64,000 nucleotides of DNA from Roseovarius indicus (GTDB taxonomy: Bacteria > Pseudomonadota > Alphaproteobacteria > Rhodobacterales > Rhodobacteraceae). Within the stretch, counting starts at the first letter, position 1, and every line of letters starts with the position of its first letter. The DNA is taken from NCBI RefSeq assembly GCF_008728195.1, contig NZ_CP031598.1, positions 3,162,001 through 3,226,000 on the forward strand, given 5' to 3'. Below the pieces are notes generated by a model that searched no databases, was not told the origin of the DNA, and saw nothing but the letters and a program-made list of their open reading frames with translations. This document shows, piece after piece, positions 36,577 to 45,895 of the stretch. The position numbers and the translations under genes are program-made.

Positions 36577-37410
36577 ATGCGCCATACGCTTCCCATCGCG
36601 CCGCAGTTCTACGTGACGGCCCCGCAACCCTGCCCCTATCTCGACGGGCGGATGGAGCGGAAGCTGTTCACGGCGCTACAGGGCGAATCGGCACAGCGCC
36701 TGAATGACAGCCTGTCCAAGCAGGGCTTCCGCCGTTCGCAGAACGTGCTCTACCGGCCTTCCTGCGCCGACTGCGCCGCCTGCCTCTCGGCCCGCATCAA
36801 CGTGGCCGAGTTCGCGCCGTCGAAAAGCCAGAAGCGCACGCTCAACCGCAACCGCCACCTCGAACGCCGCGCCACCTCGGCCTGGGCGACCGAGGAACAG
36901 TACGAGCTCTTCCGCCGCTACCTCGAAGCCCGCCACGCCCAGGGCGGCATGGCCGACATGGACGCCTTCGAATTCGCCGCCATGATCGAGGAAACCCCGA
37001 TCCGCACCCGCGTCGTCGAATATGCCGACAGCGAAACGGGCGAGCTGGTGGCGGTCTGCCTGACCGACGTGCTCGATGACGGGGTCAGCATGGTCTATTC
37101 CTTCTACGAGCCCGACCTGCCGCGCCAGTCGCTCGGCACCTACATCATCCTCGACCATATCGACATCGCCCGCGAGGCGGGGCTGCCCAATGTCTATCTC
37201 GGCTACTGGGTGCCCGGCAGCGCCAAGATGGGCTACAAGGCCGCCTTCTCGGGGCTCGAGGTCTATTCCTCGGGCGAATGGCAGAAAATGCGCGACCCGG
37301 CCGACTACCATTCCAAGCGCCACCCCCTCTCGAACGATCCCATCGCCGAGCAGGTGGCCAACATCTCCCTCCCCGACAGCCGGCCCCTCCGCGGCCCGCA
37401 GCGCGGCTGA
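36577..37410 (+). CDS. bpt: Aspartate/glutamate leucyltransferase (arginyltransferase family)
   Basis: A 277-residue Bpt-type enzyme. Conserved segments are [37 protein letters not shown] with the CxxC cluster, and the GNAT-fold C-terminal half with [20 protein letters not shown] and [15 protein letters not shown]. Bpt transfers Leu from Leu-tRNA to N-terminal Asp or Glu residues, marking proteins for ClpS/ClpAP in the N-degron pathway. A 10-bp inverted repeat lies immediately upstream. It is convergent with the next gene, 5 bp between stops. Confidence 0.93.
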   Translation: MRHTLPIAPQFYVTAPQPCPYLDGRMERKLFTALQGESAQRLNDSLSKQGFRRSQNVLYRPSCADCAACLSARINVAEFAPSKSQKRTLNRNRHLERRATSAWATEEQYELFRRYLEARHAQGGMADMDAFEFAAMIEETPIRTRVVEYADSETGELVAVCLTDVLDDGVSMVYSFYEPDLPRQSLGTYIILDHIDIAREAGLPNVYLGYWVPGSAKMGYKAAFSGLEVYSSGEWQKMRDPADYHSKRHPLSNDPIAEQVANISLPDSRPLRGPQRG

Positions 37411-37415
37411 CCGGC

Positions 37416-38594
37416 CTAGCCGTCGCCACCCCCGCAAAACGAAACCACCGCCTGCATCAGCTTCTCCCAGCTTTCGTCTTGCGGCAGCGGCACGTGGTTG
37501 CGCGTGTCCAGCATCATCAGCCGCGCATCGGGCAGCCTGGCGGCCATCCTCTGGCTCTGGCTGAACGGGTGAATCGCATCCTCCCGCGCATGGGCCAGCA
37601 GGACCGGCGCCGTGACGTGCACAAGGTCGTCCTCCACCACCAGCCGGTCCACCGCCTGCCTCAAAAGCGCGGCACTTTCCGCCGAGACCGACTGCTGCTG
37701 GATCCGCACGAAGCTTTTCAGCTGCTCCGGCGTGGCGTCCGGCATGAAAAGCGCCGAGAAGGCATTCAGAAACGCCGACCCCTCGCGCCCCCAGCCCGCG
37801 CGAATGAGCCCCAGTATCGTCTCCTCGTCCACCTCCCCCGGCGCCGCCTCGCGGTAAACCCTGCCCACCGAATATCCGCCGTAAAGCGCCATCCGGCTGA
37901 CCTTCTCCGGGTGCGTCGCCGCGAACCTCAGCGCCACCGGCACCGCCTGCGAGGCGGCAAAGATCGCCACCCGCGACAGCCCGTTGGCCTCCACCACTGC
38001 CGCCAGATCGTCGGCAAAGGCATCGAGCGACAGGTTCCCCGTCGCCCGCGTCGACAACCCCGTGCCCCGCTGGTCATAGCGGTAGAGCGTGAAATGCTCC
38101 CCCAACCGCGCCATCAGCGGCTGCCAGACCGGGCAATCCCAGTCGAGTTCGAGGTGCGACAGCCAGTGCCCCACCCGCACCAGCGGCGGCCCGGCCCCGT
38201 GATGCGCATGGGCGATCACCTCGCCATCCGCCGATGTCGTGTAGCGGATCGCCGGCGCCGCGACGGGCCGTGACGGGGCCCCGCCTTCAACCTCCACCGG
38301 CGCCACCATCTGGAACCCCAGCTTCGGCAACGTCCGGATCACCCGCTGCGCGCTGCCGTCATCGCCCACCGCCTTGCGCGCCGCATTGATCCGCGCGCTG
38401 ATCGTGGCATCCGACACGTTTAGCCCGTTCCAGACCGTCGCCACCAGCTCATCCTTGCTCACCACCGCCCCGCCCGACCCGGCCATCACGGCCAGAAGGG
38501 CAAACACCTGCGGCTCCACATGCACCACCTCGCCCTCACGGCAAAGCTCGTGGCGCCCGGTATCGAGTGTGCACTCCGCGAAACGATGGATCAT
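37416..38594 (-). CDS. Winged-helix regulator fused to an alpha/beta hydrolase
   Basis: A 392-residue fusion. Residues 1-95 form an OmpR-type winged helix (EPQVFALLAVM, KDELVATVWNGLNVSDATIS, RVIRTLPKLGFQM). From about 125 to 390 there is an alpha/beta-hydrolase domain with VGHWLSHLELDW, YDQRGTGLS, nucleophile Ser in IFAASQAVPVA (AxSxA rather than GxSxG), Asp in HAREDAIHP and His in TRNHVPLP. Such CadC-like fusions probably sense a small molecule in the hydrolase pocket. The start at 38594 gives MIHRFAECTLD; an ATG at 38651 is possible. Confidence 0.85.
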   Translation of the reverse strand: MIHRFAECTLDTGRHELCREGEVVHVEPQVFALLAVMAGSGGAVVSKDELVATVWNGLNVSDATISARINAARKAVGDDGSAQRVIRTLPKLGFQMVAPVEVEGGAPSRPVAAPAIRYTTSADGEVIAHAHHGAGPPLVRVGHWLSHLELDWDCPVWQPLMARLGEHFTLYRYDQRGTGLSTRATGNLSLDAFADDLAAVVEANGLSRVAIFAASQAVPVALRFAATHPEKVSRMALYGGYSVGRVYREAAPGEVDEETILGLIRAGWGREGSAFLNAFSALFMPDATPEQLKSFVRIQQQSVSAESAALLRQAVDRLVVEDDLVHVTAPVLLAHAREDAIHPFSQSQRMAARLPDARLMMLDTRNHVPLPQDESWEKLMQAVVSFCGGGDG

Positions 38595-38750
38595 GCCCCA
38601 AGGATAACGGCCCTTCGCGCCACCCGCGCAACAAAAATCCACCGACTTCATCAAACCACAAGGAAAGCACAAGCCTTTCACAAGACCCTCTTCAAGCGCG
38701 CCCGCACGCCCCGTGGTCAACTGGTCCCAGACAACGAAAGGACGCAGACC

Positions 38751-38918
38751 ATGACCACCGAGATCAAGACCCGCCCAGACGGCTCCATCGACACCGCCCA
38801 TTACATGAAGATCGGCCGCCAGATGCGCAGCGAACAGGCGATGACCCTGCTCACCGGCGGCGCCCGGAAAGAAGAACGCCCCCGGCGCAAACCGAGGGCC
38901 CTCTTCAGCTTTCTCTGA
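38751..38918 (+). CDS. 55-residue basic protein, unknown function
   Basis: MTTEIKTRPDGSIDTAHYMK then IGRQMRSEQAMTLLTGG and a strongly basic tail EERPRRKPRALFSFL. A GAAAGGACGCAGACC ribosome site lies directly upstream. There is no signal peptide or transmembrane helix. It is divergent from the winged-helix/hydrolase gene across 156 bp and ends before a strong hairpin, which makes a separate transcript likely. I do not recognise its family. Confidence 0.7.
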   Translation: MTTEIKTRPDGSIDTAHYMKIGRQMRSEQAMTLLTGGARKEERPRRKPRALFSFL

Positions 38919-38960
38919 AACCCGTCACGGGCCGAACGCCACCGGCGCTGCGGCCCCGCG

Positions 38961-39001
38961 CCCCGGCCACCGGAAAACACCTGTTTCCACGGCGGCCGGG
39001 G
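38961..39001. terminator. Long hairpin between convergent genes
   Basis: CCCCGGCC (38961-38968) pairs with GGCCGGGG (38994-39001), with an inner GGAAA/TTTCC stem. It lies between the 55-residue gene and the dctM stop, so it probably ends both transcripts. Only short pyrimidine runs follow. Confidence 0.6.
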
Positions 39002-39011
39002 CGATCTTTCC

Positions 39012-41366
39012 TCAGCCGATCAGCTGTGGCACGATCGTCACGATCCACGGGAAGAACCACAGGATCGCCAGCCCCACCACCTGGATCAGCACGAAAGGCG
39101 CCACCCCGCGATAGATGTGACCGGTCGTCACCTCCTTGGGCGCAACCCCCCGCAGGTAGAACAGCGCGAACCCGAAGGGCGGCGTCAGGAACGACGTCTG
39201 CAGGTTCACCGCGATCATGATGGTCACCCATTTCGGGTCGAACGTCCCGCCATAGATAACCGGCCCGACGATCGGGATCACGATGTAGATGATCTCGAGG
39301 AAGTCGAGCACGAAGCCCAGGATGAAGAGCACCAGCATCACGATCAGGAAAACCGTGAACTCGTTGTCGAAGCTCCTCAGGAACTGCTGGATGTAATGCT
39401 CCCCGCCGAACGAGATCACCACGAGGTTCAGAAGCTGCGAGCCGATCAGGATGGTGAAAACCATCGAGGTCACCTTCGCCGTCTCCCGCACCACCGGGGT
39501 CAGAACCCCGCCTGCGAACAGCACCCAGCACGCGAAGACAAGGCCGAAGGCGGCATAGATATAGGCCGCGTAGGCGAAGAAGAACGCGATCCAGGTGTCA
39601 AAGCTCACCTCGGCATTGTTGATCCGCAGGTCGAAGTTGATCCCGATCAGGATCGCCAGCACGATCGCCAGCGTCGCGAAGATGATGACCTTGCCCGAGC
39701 GTTCCTCGTCCCTGAGCTTGCGATAGGCGGCCAGCATGATCGAGCCCGCCGCCCCCAGCGCCGCCGCCGGCGTCGGGTTGGTGATCCCGCCAAGGATCGA
39801 GCCCAGCACCGCCACGATCAGAACCAGCGGCGGAAAGACCACCCGGATCAGCTCGTTCTTCGACAGCCTGATCGCGGCATGGGTACAGCCATAGATCGCC
39901 AGCGCGAACGGGATCAGCAGCACGACCACCGTCGCCCCCGAACTCCATTGCGGCCCGATCAGCAGGATATCGACCAACAGGCCGAGCACCACGCCCAACG
40001 CCCCCACGATCAGCGGCGCCGGGCTGGCCGAGGGCATCACGCCCCGCGCCACCGCCAGAACCAGCGAGAACAGCAGGAAGATCGTCGCCACGCCCGTCCC
40101 GATGGGCGCCGCGTTCTCGATCTTGGTCGCAAGCCGTTCGGCGATCTCCTCTTCGGAAAGCTGGTGCGACTCTTCAAGGCCACCGGCCTCGTCGATGGCG
40201 GCCTGTTCGGCAACCGCCGTGTCCCAGGCCTCCTGCCCATGCAGCTCGATCATCGCCTCCTGGCAATCCGGGCTGACATTGGTGCGCAGGCTGGCCGCAT
40301 CGCCCTGCTCGGAATAGCTGTCGACCGTCAGGTCCTGCGACCCGATCACCCCGACTTCCGAGAAGACAAGCAGCCCGGCAATCAGTGCGACCGGCACGCC
40401 GATGAACCACGTGAACCCCTCGCCCCGCGTGATCGGCTCGGCATTGGTCTCGCCCAGGTCATCGACCGCCGGCGCCTTCGAGGGGTTCAGCAGCGCATAG
40501 CCAAAGGCATAGACGGCATAGAGCAGCGCCAGAAGGATCCCCGGCAAGAGCGCCGCCTGGAACAGCGTGCCCACCGACACCACCGCCGGCTCGCCCAGAT
40601 AGGTCAGCGCGTCCGAGCACCCGGCTTCGATCGCCCGGTTCTCCTGCGCCACCGAATAGAGGTCGCCCGCCAGCGTGCCCAGCAGAACGATCACGATCGA
40701 CGGCGGAATGATCTGCCCCAGCGTCCCCGACGCCGCGATCACGCCGGTGGCGATCTCGGGGCTGTAATTGTGCCGCAGCATGGTCGGAAGGCTCAGAAGC
40801 CCCATCGTCACCACCGTGGCACCCACGATCCCGGTCGAGGCCGCAAGGAACGCCCCCACGACAACCACCGACACCGCCAGACCGCCCGGCAGCGGGCCGA
40901 AGACCCGCGCCATCGTGGTCAGAAGATCGTTGGCGATCTTCGAGCGTTCCAGCGTGATGCCCATCAGCACGAACATCAGCACCGCCAGCAGCGTCTCGAT
41001 CGACTGACCGGCCAGCACCCGCTCGTTCATCCGGTTCACGATGAACGAGATGTTGCGGTCAAGCGCCGTCTCCCAGCCGCGTTCGAAGACATGCACCCCG
41101 ATCCGTGGCAAGTCCGGATATCGGAATATGGATATGGTTTCCGGTTTCACCCCGCTGTTGACCAGCGTGCTGTAGGCTTGCGACGAGGTGTCGATCGCCT
41201 GGTGAACCAGCAGCCCCGCACTGTCGAGTGCGGCGATGATCGCGAACGAGATCACCCCGGCCCCGCCGATGGCGAACGCCACCGGGAACCCCGACAGAAT
41301 GCCCCCGAAGAGGCACAGGAACACGATGATCAGGCCGACTTCGACGCCATCAAGTCCGAATAGCAT
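39012..41366 (-). CDS. dctM: TRAP transporter large permease DctM, long form
   Basis: A 784-residue inner-membrane protein. DctM hallmarks are GGILSGFPVAFAIGG, TGIVGATVVTMGLLSLPTML, GTLGQIIPPSIVIV and, near the C-terminus, MITVNLQTSFLTPPFGFALFYLRG-like sequence. Standard DctM has about 430 residues. Here there is an insert at residues 66-120 (LVNSGVKPETISIFRYPDLP) and a central expansion of about 300 residues with added helices and an acidic hydrophilic loop at 343-420. It catalyses Na+-coupled uptake with DctQ and DctP. It starts 14 bp after dctQ ends. Confidence 0.92.
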   Translation of the reverse strand: MLFGLDGVEVGLIIVFLCLFGGILSGFPVAFAIGGAGVISFAIIAALDSAGLLVHQAIDTSSQAYSTLVNSGVKPETISIFRYPDLPRIGVHVFERGWETALDRNISFIVNRMNERVLAGQSIETLLAVLMFVLMGITLERSKIANDLLTTMARVFGPLPGGLAVSVVVVGAFLAASTGIVGATVVTMGLLSLPTMLRHNYSPEIATGVIAASGTLGQIIPPSIVIVLLGTLAGDLYSVAQENRAIEAGCSDALTYLGEPAVVSVGTLFQAALLPGILLALLYAVYAFGYALLNPSKAPAVDDLGETNAEPITRGEGFTWFIGVPVALIAGLLVFSEVGVIGSQDLTVDSYSEQGDAASLRTNVSPDCQEAMIELHGQEAWDTAVAEQAAIDEAGGLEESHQLSEEEIAERLATKIENAAPIGTGVATIFLLFSLVLAVARGVMPSASPAPLIVGALGVVLGLLVDILLIGPQWSSGATVVVLLIPFALAIYGCTHAAIRLSKNELIRVVFPPLVLIVAVLGSILGGITNPTPAAALGAAGSIMLAAYRKLRDEERSGKVIIFATLAIVLAILIGINFDLRINNAEVSFDTWIAFFFAYAAYIYAAFGLVFACWVLFAGGVLTPVVRETAKVTSMVFTILIGSQLLNLVVISFGGEHYIQQFLRSFDNEFTVFLIVMLVLFILGFVLDFLEIIYIVIPIVGPVIYGGTFDPKWVTIMIAVNLQTSFLTPPFGFALFYLRGVAPKEVTTGHIYRGVAPFVLIQVVGLAILWFFPWIVTIVPQLIG

Positions 41367-41380
41367 TGTCCCCTGCCCCC

Positions 41381-42271
41381 TTAATGCGTGCCTTCAAAGG
41401 CTTCTTCGCCCTCTCCAAGGGAATCCTTGTCGAGGTACTTGTTTTCGCTCTCGGGTCCTTCCTTCCATTCAAGGAACGACCGGTAGAAGAACGCGACGGC
41501 GTGGATGAAAACCATCCCGGCAAAGGCCACCAGCAGGATCTTGAACAGGAAATATCCGTTGAACCCGTTGGGGCTGAAGCCGATCGTCTCGACGTTCCAG
41601 CGCACGGCGCGGGCCTTCATCAGCAGCCGGTCCACCGTGTCCGAGGCCGAGGGCTTCGGCGTGATCAGGTGCCGCCACAGGAAGTACCAGCCATACATCC
41701 AGATCAGGATCGCCATCGGCAGCATGAAGAACACGCTCCCCAGCATGTCGATCACCCGCTTGGTCCGATAGCTCACCGCCGAATAGATCAGGTCGACGCG
41801 CACATGCCCGCCCTGCACGAAGGTGTAGGTACAGCACAGCGCCACCACCATCGCGTTGTAGAGCTTCAGTTCCTCCGCCCACCAGCTGATGTCCATTTCC
41901 AGCGGAATGCCCAGCCCGATCGAGATGTCCGGTCGGGCAAAGATGCGCTGGATGAAGACGATGATCACCTGCTGCAGCACCATGATAAGCCCGGCCCAGG
42001 CAAAGAAGCGGCCCACCGTGTTGGCAAACCCCTCCAGCACCCGCACGCAGCCCCACATGAAGCCGTTCCGCCACAGGCCCACCGCGGTGAGCACAAGGAC
42101 GGCCGTGAAGACGACAAAGAAGAATTCCACCGATCCGCCGTAATAGACGAACCGCATGATCGCTTCCTTGTCGGACCAGTCCAGCCACAGTCCGGGATGG
42201 CTGATCGCGTAGAAGAAGTTGTAGAAGGCCAGACCAATGTTCGTGAAGAACCAGACAATACCGTCCAGCAT
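41381..42271 (-). CDS. dctQ: TRAP transporter small permease DctQ
   Basis: A 296-residue protein, longer than the usual 160-200. It has about five hydrophobic segments, with the DctQ-like core GMPLEMDISWWAEELKLYNAMVV-type stretch, VQGGHVRVDLIYSAVSYRTKR and SVFFMLPMAILIWMYGWYFL. It belongs to the large DctQ variant that pairs with the long DctM. It lies between dctP and dctM in one minus-strand operon. Confidence 0.88.
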   Translation of the reverse strand: MLDGIVWFFTNIGLAFYNFFYAISHPGLWLDWSDKEAIMRFVYYGGSVEFFFVVFTAVLVLTAVGLWRNGFMWGCVRVLEGFANTVGRFFAWAGLIMVLQQVIIVFIQRIFARPDISIGLGIPLEMDISWWAEELKLYNAMVVALCCTYTFVQGGHVRVDLIYSAVSYRTKRVIDMLGSVFFMLPMAILIWMYGWYFLWRHLITPKPSASDTVDRLLMKARAVRWNVETIGFSPNGFNGYFLFKILLVAFAGMVFIHAVAFFYRSFLEWKEGPESENKYLDKDSLGEGEEAFEGTH

Positions 42272-42333
42272 GGGTCCCCCGCGCCTTTGTTCGCGTCTTG
42301 CGGGCTGTTGGTGCCCGTCTTTTCATGCAGTCA

Positions 42334-42358
42334 GGCGGGCCCCGCCAGGGGACCCGCC
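42334..42358 (-). terminator. Hairpin between dctP and dctQ
   Basis: GGCGGG-CCCC pairs with GGGG-A-CCCGCC around a GCCA loop, one bulged base, 21 bp past the dctP stop. Such a hairpin could protect a short dctP message and allow more binding protein than permease. Confidence 0.55.
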
Positions 42359-42379
42359 AAGCTCAGTGTCCGATGGGGC

Positions 42380-43462
42380 TCAGCCCAGAACGCGGTCGCG
42401 CTGCGCCACGTAGGCGCCCGTCGACTTCTGGATCCACTCCGACGACTTGGCCATGGAGGCCATCGCGCTGTCGTAGATCTTCTTGTACAGCTCGTCGCCC
42501 ATGTTCTCGTCGTGCACGGCCTGCGAGGCCTGGCCGAAGGCATCCCAGACGCTTTCGGGGAATTCCATCGTCTGAACACCGCTCGACTGCAGACGCTGCA
42601 GGGCCGAGCCGTTGTTCGACAGGAATTGCGCCAGGTTCCACTGGTGCGCTTCGCCACAGGCGATCTCGAGGATCTTCTGATGCGCCGGCGACAGGTCTTC
42701 AAAGACCTCGCGGTTGGTGCCGACCGACAGGCCCGCGCCCGGCTCGTGGAAGCCCGCGGTGTAGTAGATCTTGGTGATTTCCTGGAAGCCGGCCTTCTCG
42801 TCCGCCCACGGACCGATCCACTCGGTGCCGTCGATCGCGCCGGATGCCAGCGCCTGGTACACTTCCGCGCCGGGGATGTTCTGAACCGAGGCGCCCAGTT
42901 TGCCCAGCGCCTTGCCGCCAAGGCCCGGCATCCGGAACTTGAGGCCGTTGAAATCCTCGGGGCTGTTGATTTCCTTGGCGAACCAGCCGCCGGCCTGCGC
43001 GCCGGTGTTGCCGGCCAGGAAGCTCTTGAGGCCGAAGATCTGGCCCAGCTCGTCATGCAACTCCATGCCGCCGTCGAAATAGTACCAGTTCACCAGCTCC
43101 TGCGCGGTCATGCCGAACGGCACGGCGGTGAAGAACGCATAGCCCGGGTGCTGACCCACGAAGTAATAGTCGGCGCCATGGTACATGTCGGCCTGACCGG
43201 CGGTCACGGCGTCGAACACCTCGAACGCGCCCACAAGCTCGCCCGCGCCCTTGACGTCGATGGTCAACTGGCCGTCGGTCATGGCAGTCACCGAGTCCGC
43301 CACGCGCTGCGCCGCGTCGAACACGCCGGCAAGGCCACGGCCCCATGTCGTGACCATGGTCAGGGTGCGGTTGCCCTGCGCGATGGCCGGCGCCGCAAGG
43401 CTGGATGCCGCGGCGGCAGTGCCGCCTAGCGCGGTATTTCTCAAAAATGAACGACGATCCAT
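42380..43462 (-). CDS. dctP: TRAP transporter substrate-binding protein DctP
   Basis: A 360-residue periplasmic protein. MDRRSFLRNTALGGTAAAAS is a Tat-type signal (RRSFLR) ending near AAPAIAQG. Mature features are WGRGLAGVF, GAGELVGAFEVFDAVTAG, SYYYVG-like GADYYFVGQHPG, NSPEDFNGLKFRMPGLGGK and DGTEWIGPWADEKAGFQEITK. This resembles TakP-type alpha-keto acid binding proteins, but the ligand is an inference. GGGAGGAGACACCAC precedes the ATG. It is first in the operon and divergent from the Cache kinase. Confidence 0.9.
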   Translation of the reverse strand: MDRRSFLRNTALGGTAAAASSLAAPAIAQGNRTLTMVTTWGRGLAGVFDAAQRVADSVTAMTDGQLTIDVKGAGELVGAFEVFDAVTAGQADMYHGADYYFVGQHPGYAFFTAVPFGMTAQELVNWYYFDGGMELHDELGQIFGLKSFLAGNTGAQAGGWFAKEINSPEDFNGLKFRMPGLGGKALGKLGASVQNIPGAEVYQALASGAIDGTEWIGPWADEKAGFQEITKIYYTAGFHEPGAGLSVGTNREVFEDLSPAHQKILEIACGEAHQWNLAQFLSNNGSALQRLQSSGVQTMEFPESVWDAFGQASQAVHDENMGDELYKKIYDSAMASMAKSSEWIQKSTGAYVAQRDRVLG

Positions 43463-43685
43463 GTGGTGTCTCCTCCCGATTCAGTCATGGCGCCCCGGAC
43501 TCTTGCGGCCCGTGCGCGGATCGTTGCAAGTGGCGGGACACTACCGCGCAGGAACGCTCATGGGAATACCGACTACTGCGTAGAAACCTTCCCGGCGCAC
43601 GGAATAAGCGCGCAAATAACGGGCAGAGCGCCGGGGATCCGGCAAAACTCTGGGCATCCGTTACGATTCGGTCTATCGATTCGAC
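43463..43685. promoter_or_regulatory. Shared divergent control region of TRAP operon and two-component genes
   Basis: This 223-bp gap must hold both promoters. The dyad CTAC-TGC-GTAG lies at 43573-43583, about 103 bp before the kinase start and 111 bp before dctP. It is a candidate site for the adjacent NarL-type regulator; no consensus promoter is clear. Confidence 0.4.
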
Positions 43686-45116
43686 ATGCGGGCCTTGCGC
43701 GACCTTATCCGCCTGAATTACGGCCAGAAACTCTTCCTCGTGGCCACCCTGCCGCTCGTCGTGGCGGCAGTCCTGATTTCCGTGATCGTGACGCTGGAAT
43801 CCCGCCAGCTGGCCGAACGCGAGATCCGCAACCTCGAAGACCAGCTCATCGCCGCCAAGCGGGCGGAGCTCAAGAACTACCTCTCCATCGCGCGCACCTC
43901 CTTCTTCAACATCTACGGCCGCGCGGCCCCCGACGATGAAGAGGCGAAACTCCAGATATCCCAGATACTTGCGGCCATGCTCTACGGCCAGGACGGGTAT
44001 TTCTTCGTCTACGACTACGACGGCAACAACCTCGTCAGCCCGCGCCAGACCGACCTGATCAACCGCAACTGGTCGGGCCTCACCGACGACAACGGCACCC
44101 CGGTCACCGACGAGCTGATCCGCCTCGCCCGCACCGGCGGCGGCTATCACAGCTACGACTGGCGCAAGCCCTCGACGGGCGAAACCGCCCGCATGGTCAC
44201 CTACGTGGTCGGCCTGCAGGACTGGCGGTGGGCGATCGGCACCGGCGTCTTCATCGACGACGTGCTCGCCACCGTCTCGGCCGCGCGCGCAGGCGTCGAG
44301 GCCCGCATCCAGCGCACCTTCCTCTGGATCGGCGGCATCACCCTCGCCGCCCTCCTCCTCGTTTTCGTCTCCGGCCTCTTCATCAACATCCGCGAACGCC
44401 GCCTTGCCGACGCCAAGCTCAAGAAGCTCACCCAGCGCGTCTTCGACGCCCAGGAGGAAGAGCGCGGCCGCGTCGCCCGCGAGCTCCATGACGGGATCAG
44501 CCAGATCCTCGTCGGCGTCCGCTACGCGCTCGATACCACCCGCCGCCGGCTCGAGGCGGGCGACACCCGCGCCGCCGACAATCTCGACAAGGGCATCGCC
44601 TATCTCTCCGGCGCCATCCAGGAGGTCCGCCGCATCAGCCGCGACCTGCGCCCCGGCGTGCTCGACGATCTCGGCCTCGGCCCCGCCCTCAAGGCGCTGA
44701 TCGAGGATTTCGGCCAGCGCACCGGCATCGAGACCGAGTTCGACACCGTCGTCTTCCGCAACCGGCTCGACGGCGACGCCAAGATCGCCCTCTACCGCGT
44801 CGCGCAGGAGGCCCTGACCAATGTCGAACGCCACGCCGGCGCGACCCGCGTCTCGATCGACGTGCGCGGCCATGCGCGCGGCGCCACCATGCGCATCTCC
44901 GACAACGGCCGCGGGCTCGATCCCTCGGGCCGGACGGATACCAGCGGAAACGGCGGGCTGGGCCTGCGCAACATGCAGGAACGCATCGAACAGCTTGACG
45001 GCACGCTCAGGATATTGTCCAGCAAGTCCGGCACCGTGATCGAGGCCTCGGTGCCCCTCACCCACCTCCTGCCGCCGCAGGAACGTTCCGATACCAGTAC
45101 CAAGGCCAGCGCATGA
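43686..45116 (+). CDS. Cache-sensor histidine kinase (NarL/HisKA_3 type)
   Basis: A 476-residue membrane kinase. A first helix (LFLVATLPLVVAAVLISVIV) leads to a periplasmic single Cache domain (about 35-190) with GQDGYFFVYDYDGNNL and WRWAIGTGVFIDDV. A second helix (about 210-232) leads to HisKA_3 with the phospho-His in ELHDGISQILVG, and an HATPase with NVERHAG, DNGRGLDPSG and GGLGLRNMQER. It is divergent from the TRAP operon, so it probably senses the same or a related substrate. Its stop overlaps the regulator gene by 4 nt. Confidence 0.93.
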   Translation: MRALRDLIRLNYGQKLFLVATLPLVVAAVLISVIVTLESRQLAEREIRNLEDQLIAAKRAELKNYLSIARTSFFNIYGRAAPDDEEAKLQISQILAAMLYGQDGYFFVYDYDGNNLVSPRQTDLINRNWSGLTDDNGTPVTDELIRLARTGGGYHSYDWRKPSTGETARMVTYVVGLQDWRWAIGTGVFIDDVLATVSAARAGVEARIQRTFLWIGGITLAALLLVFVSGLFINIRERRLADAKLKKLTQRVFDAQEEERGRVARELHDGISQILVGVRYALDTTRRRLEAGDTRAADNLDKGIAYLSGAIQEVRRISRDLRPGVLDDLGLGPALKALIEDFGQRTGIETEFDTVVFRNRLDGDAKIALYRVAQEALTNVERHAGATRVSIDVRGHARGATMRISDNGRGLDPSGRTDTSGNGGLGLRNMQERIEQLDGTLRILSSKSGTVIEASVPLTHLLPPQERSDTSTKASA

Positions 45117-45763
45117 CCGCCGACACGCCCACCCGCATCGTCATCGTCGACGACCACCCGATGGTCGCCGAGGGCATCCAGTCGATCCTGGAAAGCTATG
45201 ACGACGTCGAGGTGATCGCCACCCTCTCGACCGGCCAGCAGATCATCGACAACGTCGCCACGCTGCAACCCGACGTCATCCTGCTCGACCTCAACATGCC
45301 CGGCATCGGCGGGTTGTCGACCACCGAGATCATCCTCGAACGCCGCCCCGAAACGCGCATCCTGATCCTGTCGATGCATGACAGCCCCGAATACATCACC
45401 TCGGCCCTCAGCCACGGCGCGGTGGGCTATGTCCTGAAAGACGTGCCGACCGAGGAAATCAAGCACGCCATCGACGCGGTCGTGTCGGGCCAGCGCTACC
45501 TCTGCACCGGGGCGCAGGGCTCGCTCGCCCCGCGTGACGGGCACCTGCGCGAACAGCTCACCAACCGCGAACAGACCATCCTGCTGCAACTGGCCCAGGG
45601 CCGCTCCAACCGCGAAGTGGCGCTCGACCTCGACATCTCGATCCGCACGGTCGAAACCCACCGCAAGAACATCAAGCGCAAGCTCGGCATCAGCTCGACG
45701 GCGGGCCTCACCCGCTATGCTCTGGAACACGGCGTTCTGCAGGGAACGGGCGTGTCGCTTTAG
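45113..45763 (+). CDS. NarL/LuxR-family response regulator
   Basis: A 216-residue regulator. The receiver has IVIVDDHPMVAEGI, the phospho-Asp in VILLDLNMPGIGG, Ser/Thr in LILSMHDS and Lys in GYVLKDVP. The LuxR-type helix-turn-helix is LTNREQTILLQLAQGRSNREV and SIRTVETHRKNIKRKL. It overlaps the kinase by 4 nt (ATGA). Its target is probably the divergent TRAP operon. Confidence 0.94.
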   Translation: MTADTPTRIVIVDDHPMVAEGIQSILESYDDVEVIATLSTGQQIIDNVATLQPDVILLDLNMPGIGGLSTTEIILERRPETRILILSMHDSPEYITSALSHGAVGYVLKDVPTEEIKHAIDAVVSGQRYLCTGAQGSLAPRDGHLREQLTNREQTILLQLAQGRSNREVALDLDISIRTVETHRKNIKRKLGISSTAGLTRYALEHGVLQGTGVSL

Positions 45764-45770
45764 GAGGGGT

Positions 45771-45848
45771 TGCTGGGGCTCTGCCCCTAGCGTTGAAACT
45801 CCCATGGAATTTCAACGTCTCCCCCGGGATATTTGACCCAAGAAGAAG
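45771..45848. repeat. CCCCCGGGATATTT intergenic element, third copy
   Basis: GGGGCT/TGCCCC stem, then CGTTGAAA/TTTCAACG stem (45791-45817), then CCCCCGGGATATTT and CCCAAGAAGAAG. It starts 8 bp past the regulator stop, and its AAGAAG end abuts a terminator hairpin. Confidence 0.75.
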
Positions 45849-45878
45849 CCCCGGCGTGGTGAGACACCGGGGCCTTTT
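45848..45878 (+). terminator. Intrinsic terminator between response regulator and phoX
   Basis: GCCCCGG-C-GTG pairs with CAC-CGGGGC around a short loop and is followed by CTTTTCC. On the minus strand the same stem follows phoX, so it can serve both converging transcripts. Confidence 0.75.
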
Positions 45879-45895
45879 CCTATTCTCGCGCAGGC

